Shown here: in pieces, positions 21,470 through 32,556 of the stretch
Layout of the letters: each line of letters opens with the position of its first letter
Position numbering within the stretch: the first letter of the stretch is position 1
Assembly: GCA_963989245.1 (NCBI GenBank)
Contig: OZ022342.1
Span: 37,160,942-37,224,941, forward strand
Direction of reading: 5' to 3'
Length of the DNA: 64,000 nucleotides
From: Nansenia antarctica
Taxonomy: Eukaryota; Chordata; Actinopteri; Argentiniformes; Microstomatidae
The notes under the pieces: generated by a model
Told to the model about the DNA's origin: nothing
The model's database searches: none
What the model saw: the letters and a program-made list of their open reading frames with translations, nothing else
Position numbers and translations under genes: made by a program

Positions 21470-22560
21470 TCAAAGTATGTGCATACGTATCTGGTAGCCT
21501 GGTACTTTCAAATCGCAAGTTGTTTCATCCTCTGTTCTCTTTTTCGGGGTGATGGAGGAGAGATTGGCAGTGAAATATCCATGATGGGACTTTGCTCATC
21601 ATCCTCCGTCCTCACACTCATGTTTTTCCCCCTCCATTAATCTTCTGTTATTCAACACGAGTGTGAAAACGGATTGTATCCTTTATCTCAAAGACACTAT
21701 GGCATACCGTTTCTTAAATAGGCCTATTCACTTAATATTCACTTAATTTGGGTGAGATGATAGGCCTACTTTGCAACTTTACAGTTTTGGTAACAGTTTT
21801 TTGTTTCTCTACTGTAACATAATATAACATTGTTATTATTATTATTATTATTATTATTACAAATAAATACAACAATTGGGGGTCCCTAAAAAAAAAATCG
21901 CCCTGGTATGTCCTGCATGATAGCCATCTATGAGCAATGCACTGTAAGATGATGACCAAGGGTCTTTCTGCTGCTGACCAAGGGGCTGAGTCCTGTTGAT
22001 GGGGCCCAATTTTCTTTTAGACTCTGTAGGCTACTGTATTTGTTTATTAAGACTTACATAAATATGATATATTGTCTGAATTTGTCTTGTTTTATCAAAT
22101 GTTCCAATTATTTTTATTTCTTGTGCTGGTTTATTATGAACAACATGTAAAATTGCAGGAAACTAGCACAAATAATTGTGTGGGAGAGAGGGGCCGCCGC
22201 TGCCAAAACGTGCACAGTTTTGGGTCGCTCCACCGCCCAAAAATCTCACTCCATCTTTTGGTGAAACTTGGCAGCCCTTAAGGCTTTATTGAAACGATGT
22301 TTAACTTATGATTTACTAGCACTGGCGCCCCCACCCCGCCCTTGGGCCCGTGGTGATCGTGGTCCCGAGGAGCGGGGCCCCTACTGTGAGGGGTGTCCCT
22401 TATTTCTCTGACTGAAAGGTGGCAACCCAACCTATTGTACCCCATTTGACTTAATGTTCCCTGTGTCACCAACCACTTGGCCTGTTTGATGACTTAGGGT
22501 GAATGCTTATCTTAGGGTGAATGTTTGATGACTCCAATGTGATTGGGTCTGATTCACTGT
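21470..22560. other. Spacer without a recognised gene
   Basis: Contains (ATT)n at 21833-21859 and GC-rich patches at 22190-22210 and 22325-22385. No exon, RNA gene or transposon ends could be supported. Confidence 0.4.
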
Positions 22561-22576
22561 GATTCAAGTTGAAAAA

Positions 22577-22738
22577 GGGTTCTATGTTCCCCGTTTTTTT
22601 TTTTTTTTTTTTTTTTATTATTTAAAAAACAACATACACAAATACATAATCATACTGTTTTTTTTAATTTATTTTTTATTTTTTAAACAACATACACAAA
22701 TACATACACAAATACATAATCATATGTATCAATGTCAA
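22577..22738. repeat. Dispersed AT-rich repeat (inverted partner at 27742-27900)
   Basis: 'gttctatgttccccg', then a T-run, then 'aaaacaacatacacaaatac', partly duplicated in tandem. The complement occurs at 27742-27900 and a partial plus copy at 26955-26992. Probably a small mobile element of unknown class. Confidence 0.55.
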
Positions 22739-22785
22739 TCATATGTATCAATGTCAATATCAATATCAATGTCCTGAGGTTGATA

Positions 22786-22793
22786 CACTAATG
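22786..22793 (+). repeat. Left 8-bp target duplication of the intact hAT
   Basis: CACTAATG here and at 25896-25903 flank the hAT element exactly. Joining the flanks gives a continuous reverse-transcriptase reading ending at YADDT, so the target was a LINE. Confidence 0.93.
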
Positions 22794-23517
22794 CAGGGGT
22801 ATTCAATTACAAATTCAGTTGGGCCAGATTTGAAAACCAAGAAATTTTGCTGGGCCAGACATTTTCAGCGACCAGTAGCCTAGGCACCAGGTAATGACAC
22901 ATTTCAAACCAACACAAATGAATGTAGGCCTAATGAAATACAAGCAGTTTATTTATAGTTTTCCTTTTAAATTAGGTAACATCTGACACAGGCACGTCAA
23001 AAAGACTTGACTGAACACAATAAAAGAGCTGTAATTGAACAGAACCTAATAGCAATACTTTTTTCACTTTCTAGGTAAAACAACAACATTTTGGTCTCAA
23101 CTGACCCATGCACATCTCAAAGTGCATAAAAAAGTGTACAGTAGTATACCAATAAAAAAAAAAGTCCTTTTGTAAAATAAACATTTTGGTCATAGCTGAA
23201 CACAATAAAAGAGCTGTAATTGAACAGAACCTAATATCAATACTTTTTTAATTTTTTAGGTAAAACAACAAAATTTTGGTCTCAACTGACCCATGCACAT
23301 CTCAAAGTGCATAAAAAAGTGTACATATACAAATAAATAAAAAAGTCCTTTTGTAAAATAAACATTTTGGTCATAGCTGACCCAGGCACATCACAAAGTG
23401 CTTTTAACTGAATGAAAATAACCATCAATGCCTTGAGTGCACAATTAAACAAGTTACAGTTAAAGTTAAACAATAACATTGAATCTAATCTAATCTAATC
23501 TTACCCCGCTGACTTTC

Positions 23518-25401
23518 TTAGTGTGAGAAGTGACATTTTTTATTCTGAACAAGAGCAGTGACATTTGGCTCATAAGATGTCAATGCAATCCGAAGGCATT
23601 GGTGAAGAGTACTGTTAGTCAGAGAACAACGAGAGCTGCTTTTTATTGTGTTCATGTGTGAAAAGCTTGCTTCACAGGTGTATGTTGATCCAAACATACT
23701 GAGCACATGGATTGCTACTTTCTTAATGTTAGGGAACTGGTGCACGTTGACATCACTCCAAAACTTCGCAGGTCCATTAGTGCGAAGCTCCTGTGCCATG
23801 GTTAAGGATGACTGCATGTCAACAAGTTCAAGTACGAATTTCCCCTCGTCGATGGAAGGCACCACTCCCTTTCCTCTGGTGGATAAGTCCCCTTCTATTG
23901 CAGCAGTGAACGGGTCTCTGGCAAAGCCCATCACCTCTGCGGGCAGAGCAAGCCCATCCAGTCGACCAGCAAAGTTCTCTTTCAACCTCGCAATGAAATC
24001 AGTCATCACATCTGTGATTTGTGCCGGGGATGAGACGCATTTGCGGAGCGTTGGAAAATGCAGCATTCTGCCGGTGCACAAGTCGGCCGCGAAAAGGTCC
24101 AGTTTGATTTGAAACGCGCGCGTCTGTTCCACAAGATCAATCACAGTTTTGTCTCTGCCTTGTAGCCCCACATTTAGGTCATTCAGGTGTTTGAACATGT
24201 CGCTCAGAAAGCAGACATCAGCCATGAAGTTGTCGTCCAGTATGCGATTCAAGTGTGTTTCTGCCTTCGTTTGCTTGCTGCTGCGGAGGAAAGTTGTAAT
24301 CTCCTCTCTGAGATCACAGAAACGCTCCAGTGCCTTGCCTTTGGACAGCCACCTGACGTCGTTGTGCAAAAGCAGGTCGTGGTGCTCAGCAGACATTTCT
24401 GACAGCAGCTTGCGGAATAAGCGATGTTGGAGGCTCGAAGTGGAGCGAATAAAATTAATTGTAGCCATCACGTTGTCCATTGTTGTTTTAAGCTCCCCGC
24501 TGAGTTTTGCGCACAACACCGTCTGATGCACAATGCAGTGTAAGGATGTTATCTGAGGTGCAACAGCGGACCAGCGTGCTGTCAAACCATTTACTCTCCC
24601 TGTCATGGATGGAGCCCCATCCGTCACAAGCATTCCCACACGCTTCATATCTAGACCATTGTCTTTGAAAAATTCTGAAATGTTCTTAAAGACTATCTCG
24701 CCAGTTGTGTGTCCTTCTAACGGCAGTAAACCGAGCAATTCCTCTCGGAAGCATTTGCCGTCAAAAAAACGGACATATATGCACAATTGTGCGATATCGG
24801 TTCTGTCTGTGGACTCGTCTACTGCTATAGACATAACATCAGCTTTCTTCAGTTCTTTTAACAGTGTTTCAAACACATCTGTAGCAAGAATTTCAACCCT
24901 GCGAATGTTTGAAGTGTCTGACAGGGGAACGTTTTTAATAGCAGATGACACACTCGTTTTAATTTTGCTGTCAATTATCACTTCATCTATGACGGCCAGC
25001 ATACAGTCTTTCATGGTTTCAGAATCAGTGAATGGCCTTTTCTTCTTTGCTAAGATCCAGGAAACACGAAGGGATGCTGCTGTACCTCTCTCTTGGGCTG
25101 TGCATGTCCGTACCATCGTTGTACAGCTCCGATTGTAGGATGCAATCAAACTCTGCACTTTTGCAGCCCTCTCCTGAGATCCCTCTGGAAAGTTGGCCCG
25201 GAAAGTCGGGTGTTTCTCCATGTGGTGCCTCCGAATATTGTAATCTTTAATTACCGCAACGCACTCATTGCATATTAAACACATCGGTTTGGCATTTGGA
25301 CTTTGTGGTAAAATAAACACGTATTTTTCAGTCCAGGCAGGGTTAAACCGACGGTTTTCATCGTCAATTTTGCGTTTCAGGGTGGAGAAAGTCGAAGACA
25401 T
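23518..25401 (-). CDS. hAT transposase (GTF2IRD2/ZBED-like group)
   Basis: Cut-and-paste transposase acting in the nucleus on its own terminal repeats. The first ATG on the minus strand is at 25401, giving 627 residues (the frame is open further upstream but without ATG). An N-terminal BED-like zinc finger (CLICNEC...RRHHMEKH) lies about residues 41-64. The RNase-H-like core has AVDESTD (about 193) and LVTDGAPSM (about 258), holding two expected catalytic aspartates, then the C-terminal hAT dimerisation block with TCEASFSHMNTIKS, where the glutamate fits the third acidic position. No internal stop or frameshift. Resembles fish proteins usually annotated as GTF2I-repeat-like. Confidence 0.9.
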   Translation of the reverse strand: MSSTFSTLKRKIDDENRRFNPAWTEKYVFILPQSPNAKPMCLICNECVAVIKDYNIRRHHMEKHPTFRANFPEGSQERAAKVQSLIASYNRSCTTMVRTCTAQERGTAASLRVSWILAKKKRPFTDSETMKDCMLAVIDEVIIDSKIKTSVSSAIKNVPLSDTSNIRRVEILATDVFETLLKELKKADVMSIAVDESTDRTDIAQLCIYVRFFDGKCFREELLGLLPLEGHTTGEIVFKNISEFFKDNGLDMKRVGMLVTDGAPSMTGRVNGLTARWSAVAPQITSLHCIVHQTVLCAKLSGELKTTMDNVMATINFIRSTSSLQHRLFRKLLSEMSAEHHDLLLHNDVRWLSKGKALERFCDLREEITTFLRSSKQTKAETHLNRILDDNFMADVCFLSDMFKHLNDLNVGLQGRDKTVIDLVEQTRAFQIKLDLFAADLCTGRMLHFPTLRKCVSSPAQITDVMTDFIARLKENFAGRLDGLALPAEVMGFARDPFTAAIEGDLSTRGKGVVPSIDEGKFVLELVDMQSSLTMAQELRTNGPAKFWSDVNVHQFPNIKKVAIHVLSMFGSTYTCEASFSHMNTIKSSSRCSLTNSTLHQCLRIALTSYEPNVTALVQNKKCHFSH

Positions 25402-25685
25402 TTTTGGAGTTGATATCGGACTTCTAGCTAGCCTGCCTACAGAACGTGAATATAACGCTCTAGCAACAGTCAACCCAATCAGGGCATTGTTTGTTAAAGT
25501 GTGTCTAGCAACGTTATATTAAACAATGCCCTGATTGGGTTGACTGTTCACACGCTCACACGTCACACCTTGCCACGCCCAATGCGTGACATTTGAGAGC
25601 CCTGGTGTTATATTCACGTTCTGTAGGCTACTATTGTATGGTAACGATCCTGTATGAGGCCCGTTAACAGTTCCACCAAGGGAGT

Positions 25686-25760
25686 TAACTATCTTGGTCT
25701 AATGGTTAGCGCGGTCGTCGTTTATGCGGGAGATCGGGGTTCGATTCCCGCATGGGGCGA
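25686..25760 (+). other. Degenerate tRNA-like sequence with box A and box B
   Basis: Box A-like TGGTCTAATGGTTAGC (25695-25710) and box B GGTTCGATTCC (25738-25748) at tRNA spacing; the outer bases taact/agtta could pair as part of an acceptor stem. The anticodon stem does not fold and the T stem is imperfect, so it is not a working tRNA. Probably a tRNA-derived SINE relic or captured Pol III promoter inside the hAT. Confidence 0.55.
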
Positions 25761-25895
25761 GTTACACTACCAAGTCTCCGTTCGCTACAGTATGAACACT
25801 CGCGAAATACGTTTTTCTCTACTTTTATGGCTGGGCCAATCGGGGGTCGCGTCTGGGCCGCATGCGGCCCGTGGGCCGCTAATTGAATAGGCCTG

Positions 25896-26955
25896 CACTA
25901 ATGTATGCTGACGACACTGTACTATTTTGTACATGGTCAGACCAAGACGGAGGTAGCTGCTGTACTTACCAAATCTATGGCTCAGGTGACTACATGGTTG
26001 AACCACTGTCGTCTCCAACTTAATGTTTCCAAGACGGTCAGCATGTTTTTTTACCAAAACAAACCGTTCTGCTGAAGAAGCATATGTCATTATCTCAGGG
26101 GAACAACTACAAGTTCACTGAACGAGTTCAAATATCTTGGGGTGCTGTTAGATTCCAACCTCACTTTTAAGGCACATATCAAAAAGGTCTGTAAAATTGT
26201 CAAGTTCAATCTGTCCAACTTCCGCTTTTTAAGGGACTACATGTCAACAGAGGCAGCTACCATGTATGTCCACGCCATGATCTTCACACACATCAACTAC
26301 TGCATAACAAGCTGGTCACAAGCAAATCCCACAACCTGCCTGGTCAGTTAGAGGGGCACGTGAATGGAACCTGATTCCAGGGCACCTTAAAGAATTAGGC
26401 ACCTTTAAATCATTTAGAAAGCACCTAAAACAGTGGATGATCAACACACACACCTGCCAACATTGAAATGTCCTGTCCTATACCTGTATGCCATGTGTAC
26501 CGCCTGTCTGTGTACTGCCTAACATGTCTTACCTGTACAGTCTGTGTGCTTGTTTTTAGTCTGCTTACCGTGCGTATATCTTGCTTGCTTTTAGTCTGCT
26601 TACCGAATATGTACCCTCCCTTTAACCGCCTATGATTAATGTATGCTCTTTTAACCCTCTGCTTATATGTACCCTCCTTTTAACCGCCTATGATTAATGT
26701 ATGCTCTTTTAACCCCCTATGTTATGCCCTTAAGCTAAATGCTTGTCCTGTCTACTTTTTTGTGCCTAGGTCTACCTATATTTTATCTTTTAAATGTACT
26801 TTTTTCCTCCAGGGAGCCGTATACAACATCATGGCATAGGGACTGCGGATGAAAACTAGCTTTCGGGCTAACTCTGGCGTATTTACAATTTATTTTTGTT
26901 TTATTAATATGCACTGTCCCTTGAATAAATAAATGAATCTGAATCTGAAATCTGA
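25896..26955 (+). mobile_element. LINE fragment hosting the intact hAT
   Basis: From the hAT boundary the plus strand reads MYADDTVLFCTWSDQ (catalytic box), KTVSMFFTKTNRSAEE, a GVLLDSNLTFKAHIK block and NYCITSW, with frame breaks. From 26350 the 3' UTR includes 'gggactgcggatgaaaacta' and ends with AATAAA and an (AATCTG)-like tail near 26950. A decayed LINE; the part 5' of YADD lies left of the hAT and is nearly absent. Confidence 0.75.
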
Positions 26956-27089
26956 AATTTAAAAAACAACATACACAAATACATAATCATATGTATCAAT
27001 ATACATAATATATATATTATGTAATAATCAATGTCATAGTATTGTCTCAGCATTTTATATAACTCCCTAGATAGATCATTTTCGAGATA

Positions 27090-27488
27090 ATAATCTCGGG
27101 ATTATTCCATTTTGAATTGCACTTGCATTAATTAGTTAGGCCACATTTAGGGTTAGGGTTAGGGTTAGGGTTAAGGTTAGGGTTAGGGTTAGGGTTAAGG
27201 TTAGGGTTAGGGTTAGGGTTAAGGTTAGGGTTAGGGTTAGGGTTAGGGTTAGGGTAACCATAGGGTTTCCAATTCAAAATGGAATAATCCCGAGAGAAGC
27301 CCCGACAGGCGCACATAACAGGCGCACCCCTGCGCTATCAGAACGAGCTACCCCAATGTCACGTCGGAATTCGACGTTTGGATGCAAATGTCACGTCGGA
27401 ATTCGACATTTGGATGCAATCACACATCAGAATTCGAAGTTTTCCATAAACGTCGAATTCTGACGTCTGCCGTGTGAGACCAGGCTGA
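27090..27488. mobile_element. Relic of the CAACCTGG foldback family enclosing telomeric repeats
   Basis: The left part (27116-27150, 'gcacttgcattaattagtta') matches inner left-arm sequence of the element at 29988-32127, and the right part (27298-27488) matches its terminal right arm, ending GTGTGAGACCAGGCTG. The intervening arm is replaced by TTAGGG repeats. A local inverted repeat ('gggattattccattttgaat' and complement, about 27098-27119 and 27270-27292) encloses the array. Confidence 0.65.
27145..27255 (+). repeat. Interstitial telomeric repeat (TTAGGG)n with ordered TTAAGG variants
   Basis: About 18 hexamers of the vertebrate telomere repeat. Every fourth unit in the first part is TTAAGG, giving a 24-bp higher-order period that repeats three times before a pure stretch. 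A shorter TTAGGG run is at 36297-36335. Confidence 0.95.
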
Positions 27489-27741
27489 TTAGAGTTAGTA
27501 GATTTGTGACAGCCCCCCTGTGTGTCTGAATTGGAGTCCTAGTATACTGTACTTCCAAATGGTTTAGCATGGGGGGTCAGCTTCAGTACTAGATTTGGGC
27601 CGAGGTCCAATAGTGTCCTACCTACAAAAGGTTTTGTACATAATCATTTTGTTCATATAATAATGTTGTACACATAATCATTTTGTTCCTATGTATAATA
27701 GTTCCTGCAATTTCCTGTAAATGTCTATCAATTAGTAATCC

Positions 27742-27962
27742 ACAGTATGATTATGTATTTGCGTATGTTGTTTTCCAAAAAACAAAAAACAAAAAAAAAC
27801 AGTATGAATATGTATTTGTGTATGTTGTTTTTTAAATAATAATAATAAATAAAAAAAACTCTCACGGAAGCGGGGAACATAGAACCCCTTTTTTTTCTCT
27901 TTTTTTTCTCTAAGAAATCGGGGAACATAGGACCCGGGGAACATAGGACCCGGGGAACATAG
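27742..27962. repeat. Inverted partner of the 22577 repeat, with tandem 'ggggaacataggacccg'
   Basis: Complement of the repeat at 22577-22738, extended by two to three tandem copies of a 17-18 bp motif 'ggaacataggacccgggg' at 27918-27962. The two copies bracket the hAT, LINE and telomeric array. Confidence 0.6.
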
Positions 27963-28780
27963 GGATGACCCCAGTAGAAGTTAGCTAGTTAGCTACAGTA
28001 GAAGTTAGCGATGGAGATTGTCTTCACTCAGTAACCCTGGAGGTATGTCTTCTGGAACTTGTTTGTGAGATATGATTGGTGCTACGACCTGTCAGTCATT
28101 TAATTTTGAACATCAACAGCCCACCCACTTCTGACTGCTCAATCGACATTGAACAGGCTATGTTTGACAAACACTGGTTCACGTGCAGAGCACCCTGGGT
28201 CTGTCGAGACTGACTACAGTACGCTTTGACCAATCCAATTAGATCGATGATGTGTTCAATTCAAATAGGGCCTTAGTCTCCACATACTGTATACACACCG
28301 TCTCCTCCAGCTGGGTCGTTGTCTCGTGCAGTCTTAGTTTGTGTGGGTCTTTGCTTACCGATTTTCTTTCTCCTCTGATGTTAATGTCTCAGCAGGTAGA
28401 ATTGTTAAGGACAGTATCTCCCTGTGAGGCCTAGAGAAAATCCATTCCCTGCTTTGCTGACCTAACGAATCCTGTTGTTCTGATGAACACACTCGGACCA
28501 GCCGTTTTAAAAGACTTGAGAACTACAGAGCCTTCACTTTACTTTATACTCCATGTCAACCAGAAGTCCTGGTCAATCTGTTTCTTCCAACGTCAGGAAT
28601 GCATCAGAGTAGATATTAGGACATTATTGGCTCAAAATATCCTGTTGTGACTTAAATAATAAAATAAAAAATTAGGTTGTTATTTTATCCTTTTAGAGTG
28701 AGATTAGATTAGAGAGTGAGAGTACTGCTGCTAGTAGTTAGACAGCTCTGTTAGCTCAGACTACCCGTATTTTCCCTTTT
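27963..28780. other. Spacer without recognised gene
   Basis: Mixed sequence with no splice-supported frame, RNA signature or transposon termini that I can identify. Confidence 0.4.
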
Positions 28781-28783
28781 TCT

Positions 28784-29225
28784 AAATCAAATCAAATCAA
28801 ATTTTATTTGTATAGCGCATTTCTTACAAGATGCAACTCAATGCGCTTCACACAATGAAAATGTTCAGTCAATCAGTCAATCAATCAATACTGACAGAGC
28901 CGCGAGCAGGCAAAAGTAAAAACCTGTATACTATGTAGCCAGGAAAAAATTCCCTTGCAGCCCTCTACCAATAGAGCGACTACTAGCCAGTTTGCCTACC
29001 AGTACCCAGCGGTCCCCAAGGGGAGGCCAAGGACCACCGGCACAAAGCAAGCAAGCAAGGGCAAAAACCTGTACACCATGTATCCAGGAAAAGTTCCTTG
29101 CATATTATCGGCGTACACTCTGTCCATAAATTTAGTGTTATATTTGCATCGTTCTGCATCCGGATGGTCACAGGTCCTGCCAAAAGAGAATCTTAGGCAT
29201 AGTTATGATGCAACAACACAATAAA
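28784..29225 (-). mobile_element. Probable LINE 3' end with (AAATC)n tail
   Basis: 'aaatcaaatcaaatcaaatt' followed by 'ttatttgtatagcgcatttc', the 3' signature shared by several fish LINEs, read on the minus strand. The next 400 bp contain a near-repeat of 'aaaaacctgta(t/c)acyatgta' at 28919 and 29065. No coding part remains. Confidence 0.55.
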
Positions 29226-29980
29226 GACAATAAAGATGACAGCAATACAACCTGATGGTGGTCCTGGTACACCCTTGTACCGGTTCCAGTACTGCTCTAG
29301 GTGCTATTTGGAGCTGAGAGTGCCTCATCAGCACCCGGGTCCATTTTCCTGTCAACAGACAGGACACCAGACACTCTGAAAGCAATAATAGAGATGTACT
29401 GCAATGACCTGACCTGTAAGCACCTCTTAATTCTCCCTTTGCCCCCAACCCCCCCCCCGCGGAACAAGGATGTGGTCCGGGGTTTTCCAGTCTGTCGGAT
29501 CCGCCTGTCTCCCCTCCCAGTGATGGGGTCAGTTCCCAACGGAGTGGAAGGTGTCTGTCCGATTACCCGAAACACTCCTCACACCTTCGCTCAAGGATGG
29601 AGAGATGCGAGTGGGGAAGATTGTGTGTATAAGGGGGTGGAGTGTGGTGGGGGGGGGAGTAGAGGGCAGGGGGGTCATGGGTAGATGGCCCCCCCTCACC
29701 AGACATCAAGGTTTGGTTGATGTCTGTACCGTTTTGTAACTGCTCTTCCTGGAATCAACCAATTGGAATCATCACTAATGGCTGACTATGATGTCACAAA
29801 CACAATGCAGCATTCTTCCGCCTTAAAACGTTTGGCTTGGTTTTCTGCTGTTCTGTGTCTGGGGGGGTTCCATGAAATGAGCGTGAAAGGCATTGCGTCT
29901 CCTCTAACAATGAGTCTGACAGACTTTTTTTGGTTCTATTTGTGGGTGTGCAACAAAGAAGCCAAATAGGTGTGCACACT
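29226..29980. other. Spacer without recognised gene
   Basis: Poly-C and poly-G patches (29449-29459, 29650-29659) but no gene, repeat array or element boundary that I can support. Confidence 0.4.
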
Positions 29981-29987
29981 TTCATTG

Positions 29988-32127
29988 CAACCTGGTCTCA
30001 CACGGCAGACGTCAGGATTCGACGTCTGTCCATCGCATCCAAACGTCGAATTCCGACGCGAGATTACGTCGAATTCCGACGTGACATTGGGGTAGCTCGT
30101 TCTGAGAGCGCAGGGGTGCGCCTGTTATGTGCGCCTGTCGGGCTGCACTTGCATTAATTAGTTACGCCACATTTTGAGATACAACCAACGGAGAACAGAT
30201 TTTAATAGGCCACATTTTGAGATACAACCAACGGAGAACAGATTTTAATAACAACAGCAGAAACAATTGTCATCTTCACTGTTTTATTCGCTGTCAATAG
30301 GCCTATCAAACTAGGCTATTTTACAACCCGACGGCAGTGCGCTTCATCGTTCATTCATTTGGAACTGCGAGAATGAGTAACGTTAGCCCGATTGCACTTG
30401 CATTAATTATGTGAAAAATGTAAGGGGGTCTGAATACTTTCCGAACCCACTGTATATATACTGAAATCATTGGCCTTTCCTAGTGGGATGTAACGAGATG
30501 TGTTTGAGCAGCACAGCTCGAGCTAGGCTGCAGAATGGAGGCGCACGGCACCGCCCACTTTACACAATCCCGGCTTTGCGATTGGACGCGCTCGATATTT
30601 GGTTCGTCCCGGTGACAGACGGGGGGATGAGCCAATCGGAGAAGCGGAGGGAGAGCACATAGACACTACTACGGCGTTCTCTTCGAGTCATGATGAATAA
30701 GACAAGCATTTAACAATATAATATAACAATATAACAAGCGTTGCTTGTGTCTTCACGTTGAATCTGTATATTTGTATATATTGTGTATATTTGTATGTGT
30801 TTAAAGTATGTGTTTACTTAAATCTTATAGTAATTCTTATATTTTTGTTATTTTGTTTAGGTTAGTGTTAGTTCTATGCCCCTTGGATTGTATGGTTTAT
30901 TCTTGTTGTTTTATGATGTAGTTTATATTATTGCTATTGTGTGTTTTACCATGACCATATACATTATACACACTTCAGAAGCGTCCAACCAGACCGCCAG
31001 GCCTCCTGTACTCACCATGTGTAAGACCAACAGCCTTTAAACGACTTTAATGTGTAAAAAAACAAAAGGCTTTCAAATGGGAAGACAAAATAAATTTGCT
31101 TTTATTTATAGTTAACAGATGAAAATTGCCACACCGAAATGGAAACAAGACATTCTGTGTGTGTGAGTGTGTGTGTGAGTTCTGTACCTCTATCCACATC
31201 AGTTTCTCCCTGCTGTCTTAAAGTGACAAGCACACACTCTGTGTGTGTTTGAGAAAAGGGTGCTTGTCACTTTAAGACAGCAGGGAGAAACTGATGTGTA
31301 AACACATACTTTAAACACATACAAATATACACAATATATACAAATATACAGATTCAACGTGAAGACACAAGCAACGCTTGTTATATTGTTATATTATATT
31401 GTTAAATGCTTGTCTTATTCATCATGACTCGAAGAGAACGCCGTAGTAGTGTCTACGTGCTCTCCCTCCGCTTCTCCGATTGGCTCATCCCCCCGTCTGT
31501 CACCGGGACGAACCAAATATCGAGCGCGTCCAATCGCAAAGCCGGGATTGTGTAAAGTGGGCGGTGCCGTGCGCCTCCATTCTGCAGCCTAGCTCGAGCT
31601 GTGCTGCTCAAACACATCTCGTTACATCCCACTAGGAAAGGCCAATGATTTCAGTATATATACAGTGGGTTCGGAAAGTATTCAGACCCCCTTACATTTT
31701 CCACATAATTAATGCAAGTGCAATCGGGCTAACGTTACTCATTCTCGCAGTTCCAAATGAATGAACGTTGAAGCGCACTGCCGTCGGGTTGTAAAATAGC
31801 CTAGTTTGATAGGCCTATTGACAGCGAATAAAACAGTGAAGATGACAATTGTTTCTGCTGTTGTTATTAAAATCTGTTCTCCGTTGGTTGTTTCTCAAAA
31901 TGTGATCTATTAAAATCTGCTCTCCGTTGGTTGTATCTCAAAATGTGGCGTAACTAATGAATGCAAGTGCAGCCCGACAGGCGCGCATAACAGGCGCACC
32001 CCTGCGCTCTCAGAACGAGCTACCCCAATGTCACGTCGGAATTCGACGTAATCTCACTTCGGAATTCGACGTTTGGATGCGATGGACAGACGTCGAATCC
32101 TGACGTCTGCCGTGTGAGACCAGGTTG
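29988..32127. mobile_element. Foldback element with 829-bp near-perfect arms
   Basis: Arms 29988-30816 and 31299-32127 are inverted copies of equal length with only a few mismatches; the spacer is 482 bp. Ends are CAACCTGGTCTCACACGGC and its complement. Flanks carry the same 7 bases TTCATTG (29981-29987, 32128-32134), a probable target duplication. Each arm includes a Tc1-like terminus (CAGTGGGTTCGGAAAG motif). The spacer has its own shorter palindrome (31190-31220 with 31258-31295). No transposase. Truncated relatives lie at 27090-27488 and 53811-53925. Confidence 0.88.
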
Positions 32128-32134
32128 TTCATTG

Positions 32135-32550
32135 AGAGTTTAGTCTGCCATTATTATTATTGGCATCTCTCCTTTCAGAAGTTCCCTTTATCTCCTAGAA
32201 TGCCTGGTATAACTTAAAGGTATGCAGCAGTATAAAGGTGGAATAAAAAAATAAATAATTTGCCTCTTATTAGATGAAATGAACAGTGTTTTGGCCAGCC
32301 TAACATTTTTTAATGAGCCATATGTCAGCTACCCAGTGTACATCTGCTGGGGAAATGATGTTGTGTACATTTCATTTAATGTACGGTAGTGACTTAATGA
32401 CTACAAACACATTCATTCATATTTTGCAGGTGCAGCAATAAAAGATGCTTACATACATGTATATTGTACAGTTCGTTGTAACCCACAAGTTGGTCAGTGT
32501 TCCATTGTGCCATATAATGTGTATGTACTGTATGTGGAGGTGACAAGCCC
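32135..32550. other. Spacer without recognised gene
   Basis: AT-rich sequence with no supported frame or element ends. Confidence 0.4.
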
Positions 32551-32556
32551 TACCCA

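Larger units (their letters stand above)
22794..25895 (-). mobile_element. Complete autonomous-looking hAT transposon
   Basis: A 3102-bp element with inverted ends CAGGGGTATTCAATTA (left) and the complement of CAGGCCTATTCAATTA (right), and a perfect 8-bp duplication. It has one uninterrupted transposase gene on the minus strand, a 3' region with a direct repeat of about 180 bp (23015-23190, 23200-23370), and a tRNA-like segment near the 5' end (25686-25760). All parts expected for mobility are present. Confidence 0.93.

Noticed and set aside
24605..25138. 177-codon plus-strand frame opposite the hAT transposase
   Set aside because: Antisense shadow of a well-supported minus-strand gene with no motif of its own.
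25686..25760. A functional tRNA gene
   Set aside because: Box A and B are present, but the anticodon stem does not pair and the T stem is imperfect.
27128..27316. NPNPNP-type small protein
   Set aside because: A translation of TTAGGG repeats.
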